From NCBI RefSeq assembly GCF_008728515.1, contig NC_044981.1:132247937-132311936 (forward strand): 64,000 nt of DNA. Direction: 5' to 3'. Source of the stretch: Papio anubis. Lineage: Eukaryota; Chordata; Mammalia; Primates; Cercopithecidae. Under the pieces are notes generated by a model. It searched no databases and had not been told where the DNA came from. It was given only the letters and a program-made list of their open reading frames with translations. Positions 48,431 to 58,723 of this stretch are shown here, piece after piece. The stretch's first letter is position 1; every line of letters starts with the position of its first letter. The position numbers were made by a program, and so were the translations under genes.

Positions 48431-49169
48431 AAAAAATGGCTTTTAAATTTCAGTTGTCTTTAATACACATTGCTGGGAATTCTATCATCAACAGTATCGA
48501 CATTGGTTTAGGGTCTGTAGCTTTAAAATAAAGAAGCCAATTAGGCCCTTAAGCATATAATATGGTCAAGAGTTTCTATATATGGTAAAATTTGTCATGG
48601 AAGCTCTAACTGGGGAATCACATTTGCTATTAATACTACTCACCACCGCATCATAAAGATCAAAGTGCTCTCCTTCCTTGGATTGTGTAAGTGGCATTCC
48701 CACTGTCGGGTTTTATAAGACACACACTCTGTTAGCTGTGTGAGGTACAATGGTTATTTTCCTTGGGAAAGGAAATCTCAAGGACCAGCTGCATAAACAC
48801 AGAATGTATAGATATTTAATTCAACTTATGGCCTCCAAAACCATTAGATTCTTACAGCTGTACCTCTGTTTCATATTACAGCTAAGTAGCTCACTCTATA
48901 GCCCATCCATGGAGGCATTCCATTCTTTCTTATTAAGCAGCAGATAAGCCATCTATATTCCAACTGGAAAGTGCTTCTCTGCAGATGTTTTAAACATGAT
49001 CTGCCAGGTCTGTCCTTTCTAGAGGCCCATTTGTGCCCTCTTTAGCTATAGATACCTATCCATAGAGGTCCCTTAAAATGGAGTACTTCCTTGTTTTGTA
49101 AAAACCTTCCTCTTTTCCATCATCCTTGCTGCCCTCGCTATCTCAAAATAGCAACTTTTATAAGCCAAT
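48431..49169. other. No gene or repeat recognised
   Basis: Unique-looking sequence, no motif identified. Confidence 0.45.
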
Positions 49170-49305
49170 CATTTTAATTCATTTTTAAGGATGAGGAAAC
49201 TGAACCCCAGAGTGTTTGTGAATATTGCACCACTTCTCACAGTCCCTGAGTCAGTGCTCCATGCTTTTCCCACAACCCCATACTGACTAGTTATCTGACA
49301 TTCTT
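49170..49305 (-). mobile_element. MIR, antisense
   Basis: 'taaggatgaggaaactgaac', 'ccagagtgtttgtgaatat' and 'gtcagtgctccatgctttt' follow antisense MIR order. Confidence 0.75.
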
Positions 49306-49377
49306 TCATGAGGTCTGAAACATGTCTGAAACTTTTGCTTGTGTTCATACGAGAAGTCAACATTCACACTATAACTA

Positions 49378-51240
49378 GACTAAAGGGTGACTAGCCCTAC
49401 CAGATATTAAGGTATTAATTATAAAACTACAGAAATCATGACAGCGTGGTATCAGGGCAGGGATAAACAAATAAATAGAATGAATTAAATCAAAGAATAG
49501 AATTACAATCACATTACAAAGCAGTGGGGAAATGCATCAAGAAATAGTACTGGAAAAATTGGCTTCTATGTCAATAGGATGTATTAACTTAATAGGTAAT
49601 TAACTTGGAGTCCTCCTCCAGCCAATGTTCACAAATGAATTCCAGGTCGACCAAAGGCAGAAATATGAAAAGTAAACATTTTAGATTTATAGATGTCAGA
49701 GAATACTTCTGTTACCTTAAAATGGAAAATGGGTTATTAAAAAATACCCAAATATAAAGAAAAATAAATATTAAAATTTAAAACTTCTTCACAACAAAAG
49801 ACAACATAGCTCAAATGCAAACCATAAATTGGCAGAGGATATTTTCACACATTAGGCCCCAGAAAGGAGTAATTACCAGACTATATGCTCTTTAAAATTC
49901 CTAAAACTCAATATGAAATAAATATAAGTAACCCAATAAAAATGAACAACAAATACCCATGACCAATTCAAAAAAGAAGAAAACACTAAAGATCAATAAA
50001 TGTGAAAATTTGGTTATCCTTTCTGTTGTCAACTCCAAAACAGCCAATCCTTCAAGATGGATCCTGAGTGACTAATTGGGCTTAAATTCAAAATGGAGCC
50101 AAGTGTCCATTTGCTGACTAGAGACCACACACATATCCTGCATTCTCAGAAAAACCACAGGCAAGGGGAACTTTGGGACTTTCATAGCTATCTGTTCCTG
50201 TTTACACTGCCCCAATCAACACTGCCAGAAAGTTCCTGGATCTAACCACTAGATTGTGACCTGTGATAAATCTTAACATCAACCAATCAGAACAAATAAT
50301 CAGCCACCCTTTATTTGCATAGCAGACAAGCAGAAACCTGAGGTTCTATAAAAAACAACCTCTCTCTTTGTTTTGGCGGAGTGCACCTCTGTTTTGTACT
50401 GAAGGCCGCATCTCCCTGACTTGCCAACTGCTGGCTGCGATAAAGTTTCTTTAATTTAAAACATTTTTTTTTTCTTTTCAGTGGATTTGTTAACACTATT
50501 AACTAAGGAAATGAAAACTAAAATCACAATAAGATATAATCTCACACCATTCAGATTGCTAAAAGTTTCAGTCTGACAGTTCCAAGAGTTGGCAGAGATG
50601 TACATCAACAGGATCTCTTACACACTGCAAGTGGGAATCTATATTGGCATAACCAACTTTGGACAGTAGTTTGGCAATATTTAGCTAAGTTGAAGATGCA
50701 TACATCTTCAACTTGGCAATTACATTCTTAAGACTATACCCTGGAGAAATTCTTGTACATATGTATAAGGAAACATACACGAATGTTTATGGCAGGATTG
50801 TTTGCATGGTAAAAAGTAGGAGACTACCTATAAATGACTATTAATAGGAGATCAGGTCATTACATTGTGAATCTTCATGGACTTGAATATTGTACAGCAA
50901 TGAAAAGGAATGAATAAACTAGAATTAAATCAACCTAAATAAATCCCCTAAACATAATACAGAATGTAAAAAAGAGCAGTTGGCCAAATACATAATAGCA
51001 TGTTGTATAGGGCTTAAATCATACAAAATAAAACAATATGTTTTTGATATGTGCATATGTAATTATAAAGAAATCATAAAGAAATATACTGACACATTAA
51101 ATATCAAAGTTAATTTGGTGGGAAATGGTATGGGATCTTGGAATGTTACAAAGGTGCTAGTCTCATTAGTGCTGGTGGCACTTCTCAGCACTTCTCAAAC
51201 AGAATCATGAGTATATCTGGAATGTATCATCATAACTTTT
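49378..51240 (+). mobile_element. Old L1M ORF2/3' region, sense, split by a solo LTR
   Basis: ORF2-derived text is visible from 'agccctaccagatattaagg' and 'aaatcatgacagcgtggtat' to 'caaaagacaacatagctcaa'. After an LTR at 50001-50495 it resumes at 'aaggaaatgaaaactaaaat' ('aatctcacaccattcagat') and continues to 'gtacagcaatgaaaaggaat' and a 3'UTR-like end near 51240. A perfect 12-bp hairpin occurs at 50687-50714. Confidence 0.8.
50001..50495 (+). mobile_element. Solo LTR of an endogenous retrovirus (class unsure)
   Basis: About 495 bp inserted in L1M sequence. It shows a TATA-like 'ctataaaaaac' at about 50346 and a poly(A)-signal-like 'gataaagtttctttaa' at about 50439, then a 'taaca' end. These spacings fit U3-R-U5. 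I see no internal genes on either side, so it is a solo LTR. The flanking duplication is not clear. Confidence 0.7.
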
Positions 51241-51284
51241 CTAATTAGAGGGAAGACATATGAGCATGAATAACTTTTACTGGG

Positions 51285-51400
51285 TACGTCACAAGTACTT
51301 GGTAATATGCTACCTGTTTTTACATTTATCATTTCATTCAATGCTCACAGCTGTTCCTCTTCTTATTTCATGGTTTACAAGGAAAACATTTTATTTACAT
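51285..51400 (-). mobile_element. MIR fragment, antisense
   Basis: 'tacatttatcatttcattca' and 'atgctcacagctgttcctc' match the antisense MIR 3' half. Confidence 0.5.
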
Positions 51401-51429
51401 TCTAAAATACATTCCACCTTGCTAGTGGA

Positions 51430-51600
51430 ATCAATGTACTGGACAATCAGAGTCATAGATTCCAGTGTAGCCCCTGACATTGACTAGCTCTGTGGTCTGA
51501 AGCAACTTATTCTCTTTGGACCTCTGCTTCCTCCTTTATAAAATGAGAGGGTTGAACTAGATGAATACTTAGACTCTTTCCATGATTGTTTCCTGAGTTA
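51430..51600 (+). mobile_element. MIR-family (MIR3/MIRc-like), sense
   Basis: 'ttgactagctctgtggtctg', 'gaagcaacttattctctttg', 'ttataaaatgagagggttg' and 'gaactagatgaatactta' follow sense MIR order. Confidence 0.75.
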
Positions 51601-52459
51601 GGTTATTGATCTTAATAATTTATTAAGAACTATTTTATTAAAGCAATTAACCAAAGCAGAAATTATAGGAAACTTTCAGATGGGAGTAGTAACTTGCAGT
51701 TATCAAGGAACTGGCCTGAATATTACAATGAACATATAATCTGATAAAATATGCCTATTATTATAAAAAATGTTTTAAAAATACTTTTCTTAACTATAGA
51801 GTAGAAAATATACTCCTATATGAACTGACCCAGATTCTAATTAGGCAGATTTTGCTGTGTCAGATTCTTTTTACTGCACTGTATTATTGTGCTGTAAAAC
51901 TGAATTAATTGGTAGTATACTTTGAGAATTGGTCTCTATGGTTAGCCTATCTATTTTAAATAGAAATGGAATTGAAAAAGACTCTATTAACATGACCCCA
52001 TCACCACAATCAAGAAATCTCCACATAATGTCCTTAAGAAAATAGCTAACTAGTCTCTCCTTGAAGTTATTTCTTGTTGCATTTTTTCATTTTCGTTCCT
52101 TTTATAGGTATACAATTTTGTGACACAGTTGTGGGGTGTATAAATGTGTAGCTCTACAGAAATATTCACGAGGGATATGTCAGTCTGTCTATAGAATCTT
52201 ACTAATTGTCTAGAAACAAAATGCCCCTGTCCTAGATACCAAAGGAAAAGTATTGACAAATTCTTGCTCAATAGCTCCCTTTTCTAGACCTCCAGTACTC
52301 CTCAGAAATGGTATTAATATATTACCATCCCAAATAGGCCAGCTGCAACACAATTTAGTAGATCAGAGTTTTCTTACATTTCAATCCAGTCTGGTTTTCC
52401 TGAAAATACAGTCTTACCCTTGATGGAACTCTGAGAAAGAAAACAAAGAATTATTATAG
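51601..52459. other. No gene or repeat recognised
   Basis: AT-rich sequence; only short chance frames. Confidence 0.45.
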
Positions 52460-52560
52460 GAAACTAATATTTATTGAGCACTGATTTCCTTTGCACAACA
52501 GGAAGCACTTTTGCATTTTGTAGCATCTCATTAAAGCATCTCAACAACACATCCAAAAAA
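52460..52560 (-). mobile_element. MIR/L2 fragment, antisense
   Basis: 'taatatttattgagcactga' followed by 'tagcatctcattaaagcatc' resembles the antisense MIR 3' end. Confidence 0.45.
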
Positions 52561-52684
52561 GTAGTCTCGAATAAATTTAAAAATAAAAGATTAATACCTA
52601 AAATAAAATAAGGATTATTTTAAAATAAAGATAGGCATTTGCAGCAAAACAAATAAGAACAAAAGAAAAGAAAATGAAAACTTA

Positions 52685-52702
52685 CAGAGACTGTGTAATT
52701 TC

Positions 52703-52734
<32 letters not shown>

Positions 52735-53329
52735 TTTATTTTTTTTGAGACGGAGTCTTGCTCTGTCGCCCAGGCTGGAGAGCAGTGGCGGGATCTCGGC
52801 TCACTGCAAGCTCCGCCTCCTGGGTTCACGCCATTCTCCTGCCTCAGCCTCCCGAGTAGCTGGGACTACAGGTGCCCGCCACCACGCCCGGCTAATTTTT
52901 TTGTATTTTTAGTAGAGACGAGGTATCTCCTGACCTCATGATCTGCCCGCTTTGGCCTCCCAAAGTGCTGGGCTTACAGGCATGAGCCACCGTGCCCGGC
53001 CGAGACTGTGTAATTTCTAATGGAAAGAGGTTTCATTGACTCACAGTTCAGCATGGCTGGGGAGACCTCAGGAAACTTACCATCACAATAGAGGGCAAAG
53101 GGGAAGCAAGGCACATCTTACATGGCAGCAGGAGAGACTTGAGAGCACAGGAAAAACTGCCACTTTTGAAACCATCAGATCTCATGAGAACTCCCCTCAC
53201 ACTCAGGAGAACAGCATGGGTGAAACCTCCCCCATGATCCAGTCACCTTCCACCAGGTCCCTGCCTCAACATGTGGGGATTACAATTCCAGATGGGATTT
53301 GGGTGGGAACACAGAGCCAAACCATATCA
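52685..53329 (-). mobile_element. THE1/MST-type LTR, antisense, split by an AluY
   Basis: The LTR block 'gagactgtgtaatttct' (52687-52703) is repeated after the Alu (53002-53018), and the LTR continues through 'gggattacaattccagatgg' to 'aaaccatatca' at 53329. The ~50 bp that should precede the first block is missing, so the LTR is truncated on the left. Confidence 0.9.
52704..53001 (-). mobile_element. AluY-type, antisense, inserted in the LTR
   Basis: T-rich (ttttat)n tail then a Y-type body ('cactgcaagctccgcctcc') with a ~35-bp deletion between 'gacgaggt' and 'atctcctgacctc'. A perfect 17-bp target-site duplication made from LTR sequence flanks it. Confidence 0.96.
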
Positions 53330-53375
53330 GTGGCAATATTAATACCAATTAAAATATAACTTAAAACCATAAGCC

Positions 53376-54153
53376 TGAAATGGGCCAGAGTGATACAGAC
53401 GGGAGGCAGGAAAATACTGGCTAGAAGAGGGCGGTTCCCTGGCAAAGACCCCACCCTGCAGCCCTAAAGGAGAACAGTTATCTTTGTTTTCCCACCCAAA
53501 TGTTGCTTTTTCTAAAACCACCCTGGCCTGCCATGCCCCCCATCTTGTACCCATAAAAACCTCGAACTCCACTGGCAGAGGAGCAGAGTGGTGCAGCAGA
53601 GAAGGAGAGAGGAGGAAAAGTGACTGAACATTAAGAGGAGAAGAAGCAACTGAGTGTCAGAGACTATGGAGAGGTGCAGCTTAACTTCAGATGCCACAAC
53701 TTCGGAGAGGAGCCCGGCTGGGCTTCTGGGAAAGATCTCCTTCTTCCCACACCATCCCCTTTTTAGCTACCCTTCTGTGGAGAGACACTTCCACCGCTTA
53801 ATAAAATCATCCACTTTCATCACCTTTCAAACCATTTATGAGACCTGATTCTTCCTGGACACCAAACAAGAACCTGGGTACCAAGAAGGCAGGATGTAAA
53901 AGGCTGTCACCCTGACTCTTCACTAAACTAGTTAACACTTAGCCATCTGCAGACAGCAACTGCTAAAAGAGCATTAATTTTAACACACCCCAGATGCTGC
54001 CATGGGGCCAAAGCCCAAAAGCACTTGCCCTGGCACCCACTCATCTGCATGCTCCCCCTTCCACAAGGAGTTTGATTGAGATGGTGGCCAAGTAAGCGAG
54101 CCACTCCCCTGTTGCAAGTCCTATGAAGGGGTTAAGAGAACTCTCTTGTCTCA
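53376..54153 (+). mobile_element. ERV1-type solo LTR with TATA and poly(A) signals
   Basis: About 780 bp. A TATA-like 'ccataaaaacc' is at 53551, a canonical 'aataaa' at 53800, and the R/U5 part continues to about 54153. The style ('aaaccaccctggcctgccat', 'aataaaatcatccactttca') matches class I (gammaretrovirus-like) LTRs. I cannot name the subfamily. There is no internal region on either side. End positions are approximate and no clear duplication was found. Confidence 0.75.
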
Positions 54154-54199
54154 AGAGGTATACTATATTATGATGAATATGCAATGCACAAAAAAGATA

Positions 54200-54640
54200 C
54201 AATAATTCTGAAAACTTTAAGTACCAAACACGCTATGAAATACATAAAGACACTCAGATATTCAAGATTCTGATAAAATTAATAGTATAAAACATAGTCA
54301 TCTCTTGCAGAATTTGACAAGTCATAACCAAAAATTTGTGTAATAAACAAGTTCAGTGAAAAGGTATTTATAGATATTTATATCTTACAAACAAAAATAC
54401 ACATTTTTCTCTTATGCCCATGAAGCATTCACAAAAATCAATTACATATTAACTCAGAAGTAAAAGTTTAATGCATTACTTAAGGTAGAGATTTTACAAG
54501 CACATTCTTGGAGAAAGTACAACAAAATTATAAAGAAATAAGAAAAACACAGAAATTAAAAATATATCAATAGCAAACTTCTGGGAGGAAAAATAAAGAC
54601 CAAAATAACAGTTTCTGAAAAAGATAAAGCGTCTTATAAA
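54200..54640 (+). mobile_element. Degraded L1M ORF2 fragment, sense
   Basis: 'caaaaatcaattacatatta', 'gaaagtacaacaaaattata' and 'aatagcaaacttctgggagg' resemble the region after the endonuclease in old L1 ORF2. Very diverged. Confidence 0.45.
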
Positions 54641-55098
54641 AAACAAGGAATATCAAGGTCTGAAAACTCAACTGTTGTTAAGGGCCAAGCAAAGAGTTAC
54701 CTGCTTAAAACAAAAAACATCTTGTTTTAAGTCAATGGAGAATGGTGAGTACTAAGGGGAACTGGAGAATAGATAGCAAGCTTAAGTAATTTGAAACGTA
54801 AGAGAAAAATAATATTAGAAATAACAAAAAAGGAAGAAAGAATAGAAAAGAAAAATGTAAACAAAACAAAACATTTTTATGATTAGTCCATTTATGATAA
54901 CTGTTCTGTTAAATACAAAGGGAGAATAAAAAGCTGAAAGAAAGTAACGTGACATAGTCAAATTGCTGGAATAACTTCTACCTGCTAGGGCTGCTATGAC
55001 ATTTCACTGGTTCCTCCATCAAGATACAAATGGAGAAGCTTCTCAAAGTTAATGTCCAGTCTACCATGCCATACACCAAGTGGGATTCCTTAGAATTA
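54641..55098. other. No gene; AT-rich, one hairpin
   Basis: A-rich sequence with a perfect 10-bp inverted repeat at 54704-54731. Nothing else assigned. Confidence 0.45.
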
Positions 55099-55109
55099 CA
55101 CCCAGATTT

Positions 55110-55111
<2 letters not shown>

Positions 55112-55145
<34 letters not shown>

Positions 55146-55425
55146 AGACGGAGTCTTGCTCTGCCGCCCAGGCTGGAGTACAGTGGCCGGATCTCAGCTC
55201 ACTGCAAGCTCCGCCTCCCGGGTTCACGCCATTCTCCTGCCTCAGCCTCCCGAGTAGCTGGGACTACAGGCGCCTGCCACCTCGCCCGGCTAGTTTTTTG
55301 TATTTTTAGTAGAGACGGGGTTTCACGGTGTTAGCCAGGATGGTCTCGATCTCCTGACCTCGTGATCCACCCATCTCGGCCTCCCAAAGTGCTGGGATTA
55401 CAGGCTTGAGCCACCGCGCCCGGCC
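55112..55425 (-). mobile_element. Young AluYR-type, antisense (Old World monkey)
   Basis: A 33-nt T tract, near-consensus body, and a perfect 13-bp duplication 'cacccagattttc' (55099-55111 and 55426-55438). 'gtggccggatc', 'acctcgcccggctag' and 'ggcttgag' are the variants of the cercopithecid AluYR lineage. It is the youngest-looking insertion in the window. Confidence 0.97.
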
Positions 55426-55438
55426 CACCCAGATTTTC

Positions 55439-55944
55439 AAATCCCAAAAATCTTTTCACTCAAGTGGCTGGGTAATCTTTCCACCTGCATTTTCTGCTTT
55501 GCCTTCTTCCTCATGATTGAGGCAGGTAGGCCCCATTGAGCTTTCTTGTATAACAGAACCTCGGGATGGGCATGAAAGAATTATGGTCTATAAGACTCCT
55601 TGACTTGTGTTAAAATCTGTGGAAAAGGGTCTGCAAAAGGTGCAGAATGGCTTAGGGGAAACAAGAGAAAGAAAAGGGCATCCCTTAAAGCCCACCCTAA
55701 AGCAGAATGAGTTCACCCAGCTGGCTAGCAGGTGCCTGAACAGCAGAGATAGACACTGGGTGAGCAGGTAAGGAGTGGGTTTGGCGTGATGGAGCCTGTT
55801 GGGACCTGAAGGTCTAGTATGGGGTTAACTGCCTACCCAGATGGGAAGCCTAGCTCAGGGGCTGCAGAGATGGAGCCACACAGACAGGTCAGTATCCCCA
55901 ACACACACATGTTTGTATTGCTTTGTATGCCAGTGGCCTAGAAT

Positions 55945-55946
<2 letters not shown>
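55439..55946. other. No gene or repeat recognised
   Basis: GC-balanced unique-looking sequence; no domains or repeats identified. Confidence 0.45.
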
Positions 55947-55982
<36 letters not shown>

Positions 55983-55985
55983 GCA
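55947..55985 (+). repeat. (CA)n microsatellite
   Basis: About 16 uninterrupted AC units, then a few CG-containing units. Likely polymorphic in length. Confidence 0.98.
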
Positions 55986-56784
55986 CATAGGTTGGAGGAA
56001 AAGGGAGGTGAAAAACTACAAAAATGCCTCACAATGAATAAATTAAACCAAAGTTTAAGAAAACTTTAAAATCCATAAAATTTAAAAATCCACATTCTGC
56101 CAGCCTGAAATATGGGGCTTCAGAATCCTGTATGAAGTTGATTTATGGAAAATGGAGAAAGTCACATTTCTTGTGTGCCTGCTCTTGAGACTTACAACTG
56201 CCACTGTCATTATGTCTCCTCTCTGGGTGTAAGGGAATACTGAAGAAAATTTCCTTCCTTTCTGATGTTAAAAGAAAAGCATCGCCTCTTCTCTTGACAG
56301 ATAAAGCTTCAGGACTAGATGTGAAATTCAGCCAGTGAGTGTCTTTTGTCTCTCTCATCCCTGGCAAAGAAAAGTTCTCAATCTGCTTCTAAGAAAATCT
56401 TCCTTTAATGGAAATTCAAAGGAAAATTAAAAAAGCATTTGGCTATGAAGTTCACAGTGATTTTGCAATGTGAAACCACAGATAATAAATGAGATCTCGA
56501 TTCCAGTTTTCCAGTGTGTAAAGCGATTTCAAAGGTAGAAGGAACCACAGAGGAAAAGTAATCATATTTTCCACCCAAGGAAAATTCATCTCCTCAGCAT
56601 TCCTGTCAGGTGATCGAAGAATCTGACCAAGTATAAGGAGCTCCATTCCTTCCCAGACACCCAAGGCTGACTGAGAACATAAGCAATGCTAAGTCAGGTC
56701 TTCCTTGCTCTATCTCTGTTGTTTTTTCTTTACCTAAGCCAAGGGTGTGATCTGTAACTTTACTGAATTCAATATGGTTGATTA
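55986..56784. other. No gene or repeat recognised
   Basis: Unique-looking sequence. Minus-strand frames of about 70 codons lack any domain. Confidence 0.45.
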
Positions 56785-56850
56785 AAACGTATTCATTCAA
56801 CATACTTTTATTAAGTACTATTCCAAGTCTTAGCAATAAAGCAAGTATTT
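56785..56850 (-). mobile_element. L2 3'-end fragment, antisense
   Basis: 'cattcaacatacttttatta' followed by 'agtactattccaagtctt' is the antisense L2 tail theme. Confidence 0.5.
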
Positions 56851-56865
56851 CAAGAGTCAATTTTG

Positions 56866-57195
56866 TTTTGTGATGAAGCTGGAAGCCATCATCCTCAGCA
56901 AACTAACACAGGAACAGAAAACCAAACACCACATGTTCTCACTCATAAGTGGGAGTTGAACAGTGAGAAAACATGGACACAGGGAGGGGAACATCACACA
57001 CCAGGGCCTGTCAGGGAGTGGGGGGCAAGGGGAGGGAGAGCCTTAGGACAAATACCAAATGCACACAGGGCTTAAAACCTAGATGATGGGTTGATAGGTG
57101 CAGCAAACCACCATGGCACATGTATACCTATGTAACAAGCCTGCATGTTCTGCATATGTATCCCAGAACTTAAAGTAAAATTTAAAAAATAAATA
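56866..57195 (+). mobile_element. L1P 3' tail, sense
   Basis: Sense L1 from 'gaagctggaagccatcatcc' through 'gttctcactcataagtggga' to 'gaacttaaagtaaaattt' and an A-rich tail. 'cttaaaacctagatgatggg' marks an older L1PA/L1PB 3'UTR than the two other short L1PA tails in the window. Confidence 0.93.
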
Positions 57196-57568
57196 AATAG
57201 AGAACCTAGATTAAAAAGTAAAAAAAGGGTTTTTGTTTGTTTGTTTTTTACAGAGTGGTTAGGAGACTGTAAAATGGGGATTATAATAATAACTATTTGA
57301 GAGAGTTGTGAGGGCAAAATGAAATTCACCAAAGGCAACACAATTTCTAGAACATAGTAAATGCTAAATACATATTAGTTGCCATTTTTATTTGTGTTTG
57401 ACTAGCCTGTTTTTCTCATTGTTGAAAATATCTGTTGAAGATATTCTCACCGTAAAAACATAGAAATCTCTGAAAAAGAAAATATAACCCCATAATTCAG
57501 GAAAACCTGCTTCTCTCCCGCTCCGTCTGTCTCTCTCTATTTCTCCCCGCCTCCCCGCCACCCCCAAT
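57196..57568. other. No gene; pyrimidine-rich end
   Basis: Contains a short (gttt)n at about 57230-57246 and a CT-rich run at 57515-57560. Nothing else assigned. Confidence 0.45.
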
Positions 57569-57955
57569 TTGTCTTAGCTTGCACTGCTATAACAAAATAC
57601 CATCAGTTAGGTGGCTTAAACAACAGACATTTATTTCTCATAGTTCTGGAAGCTGAACATCCAAAATCAAGGAGCTGGCCAATCTGATTCCATGAGGAAA
57701 CTTCCTGGTTTGCAGACAGCCACCTTCTCCTTGGGTCCTCTCATGGCAGAGAGAGAGAGTGAGCTCCAGTCTCTTCCTCTTCCTGTAAGGATACCAATTT
57801 CATCATAGGGCTCTATAGTAATAATCTCACCTAGCCCTAATTACCTCCCAAAAGTCCCACCCTTAAATACCATCCCAATGAGGATTAGGGCTTCAACACA
57901 TAAATTTCAGGGCATGGAGGTAAGATGAGGGAGGTACACATTCAGTCAGTAACAG
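57569..57955 (-). mobile_element. MLT1-type MaLR LTR, antisense
   Basis: 'cactgctataacaaaatacc', 'ttaggtggcttaaacaacag', 'tcatggcagagagagagag' and 'aggattagggcttcaacac' match the antisense MLT1 LTR from end to end (~387 bp). Confidence 0.93.
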
Positions 57956-58059
57956 TATTGCATGGAATTACATATAGAGTTCCTATTGTGTTATCTTAAA
58001 TCTATAACAAGCACATTCACATGTTTATTAAGAATTTAAAATTATTTGAAAACAATCCC

Positions 58060-58722
58060 TAGTAACTTCATGATATAATGATACTTATTATTTATATACC
58101 ATAATATATATAGTCATTTTCTTACTGATAGATTTTTGGGTTATTTTAACTTTTTCATCATTTTTTTTAAGTGCTAACATCTTTGTGTATTTCTTGGATC
58201 TCTGCTTATTTCCTTAGGAAAAATTCTTGTAAGTGTAATTACTGGGCCAAAAATGATGATCATTTTTAAGTATGATACTTTTTCAGAAAGATTGGAACCC
58301 CATCAATTTTCATGATCAAATTTCACAAGGCATTTATGCTCTCATTGGTAGCTTGTCTGACCCTACCTTTTCCCAAATGAAGAACTGATGACATTTTTAT
58401 ACTTTCCTTTTTTTAATCAGTATAGAAAAATCATGGTTATCAATTTTCATTTGCATTTTTAAAAAATTTTAGTGGGTTTGAATCTTCTTTCTTAGTCATT
58501 CTTACTTATGTAAGTTGCCTATTTGTATCCTTGGGTTATTTTCTAGTTGGGATCTTAATGTTTATCTTAGAACTCATTGTATAATAAGGATATTAGCCCA
58601 TGTCATTTTGTAGCACATTCTCACTCCTCCCACACACTTGTTTTTGCCTTTTTGGTTTGTGATAGTTTTTGACATTAAAGTTGTTTGCTTCTAAATAGAT
58701 AAATATATTGATGTTCTCTTTG
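58060..58722 (-). mobile_element. L1M ORF2-end/3'UTR, antisense
   Basis: 'ttatttccttaggaaaaatt', 'gtgtaattactgggccaaaa' and later 'ggatattagcccatgtcat' follow the antisense order of old L1M 3' sequence. Confidence 0.65.
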
Positions 58723-58723
58723 T

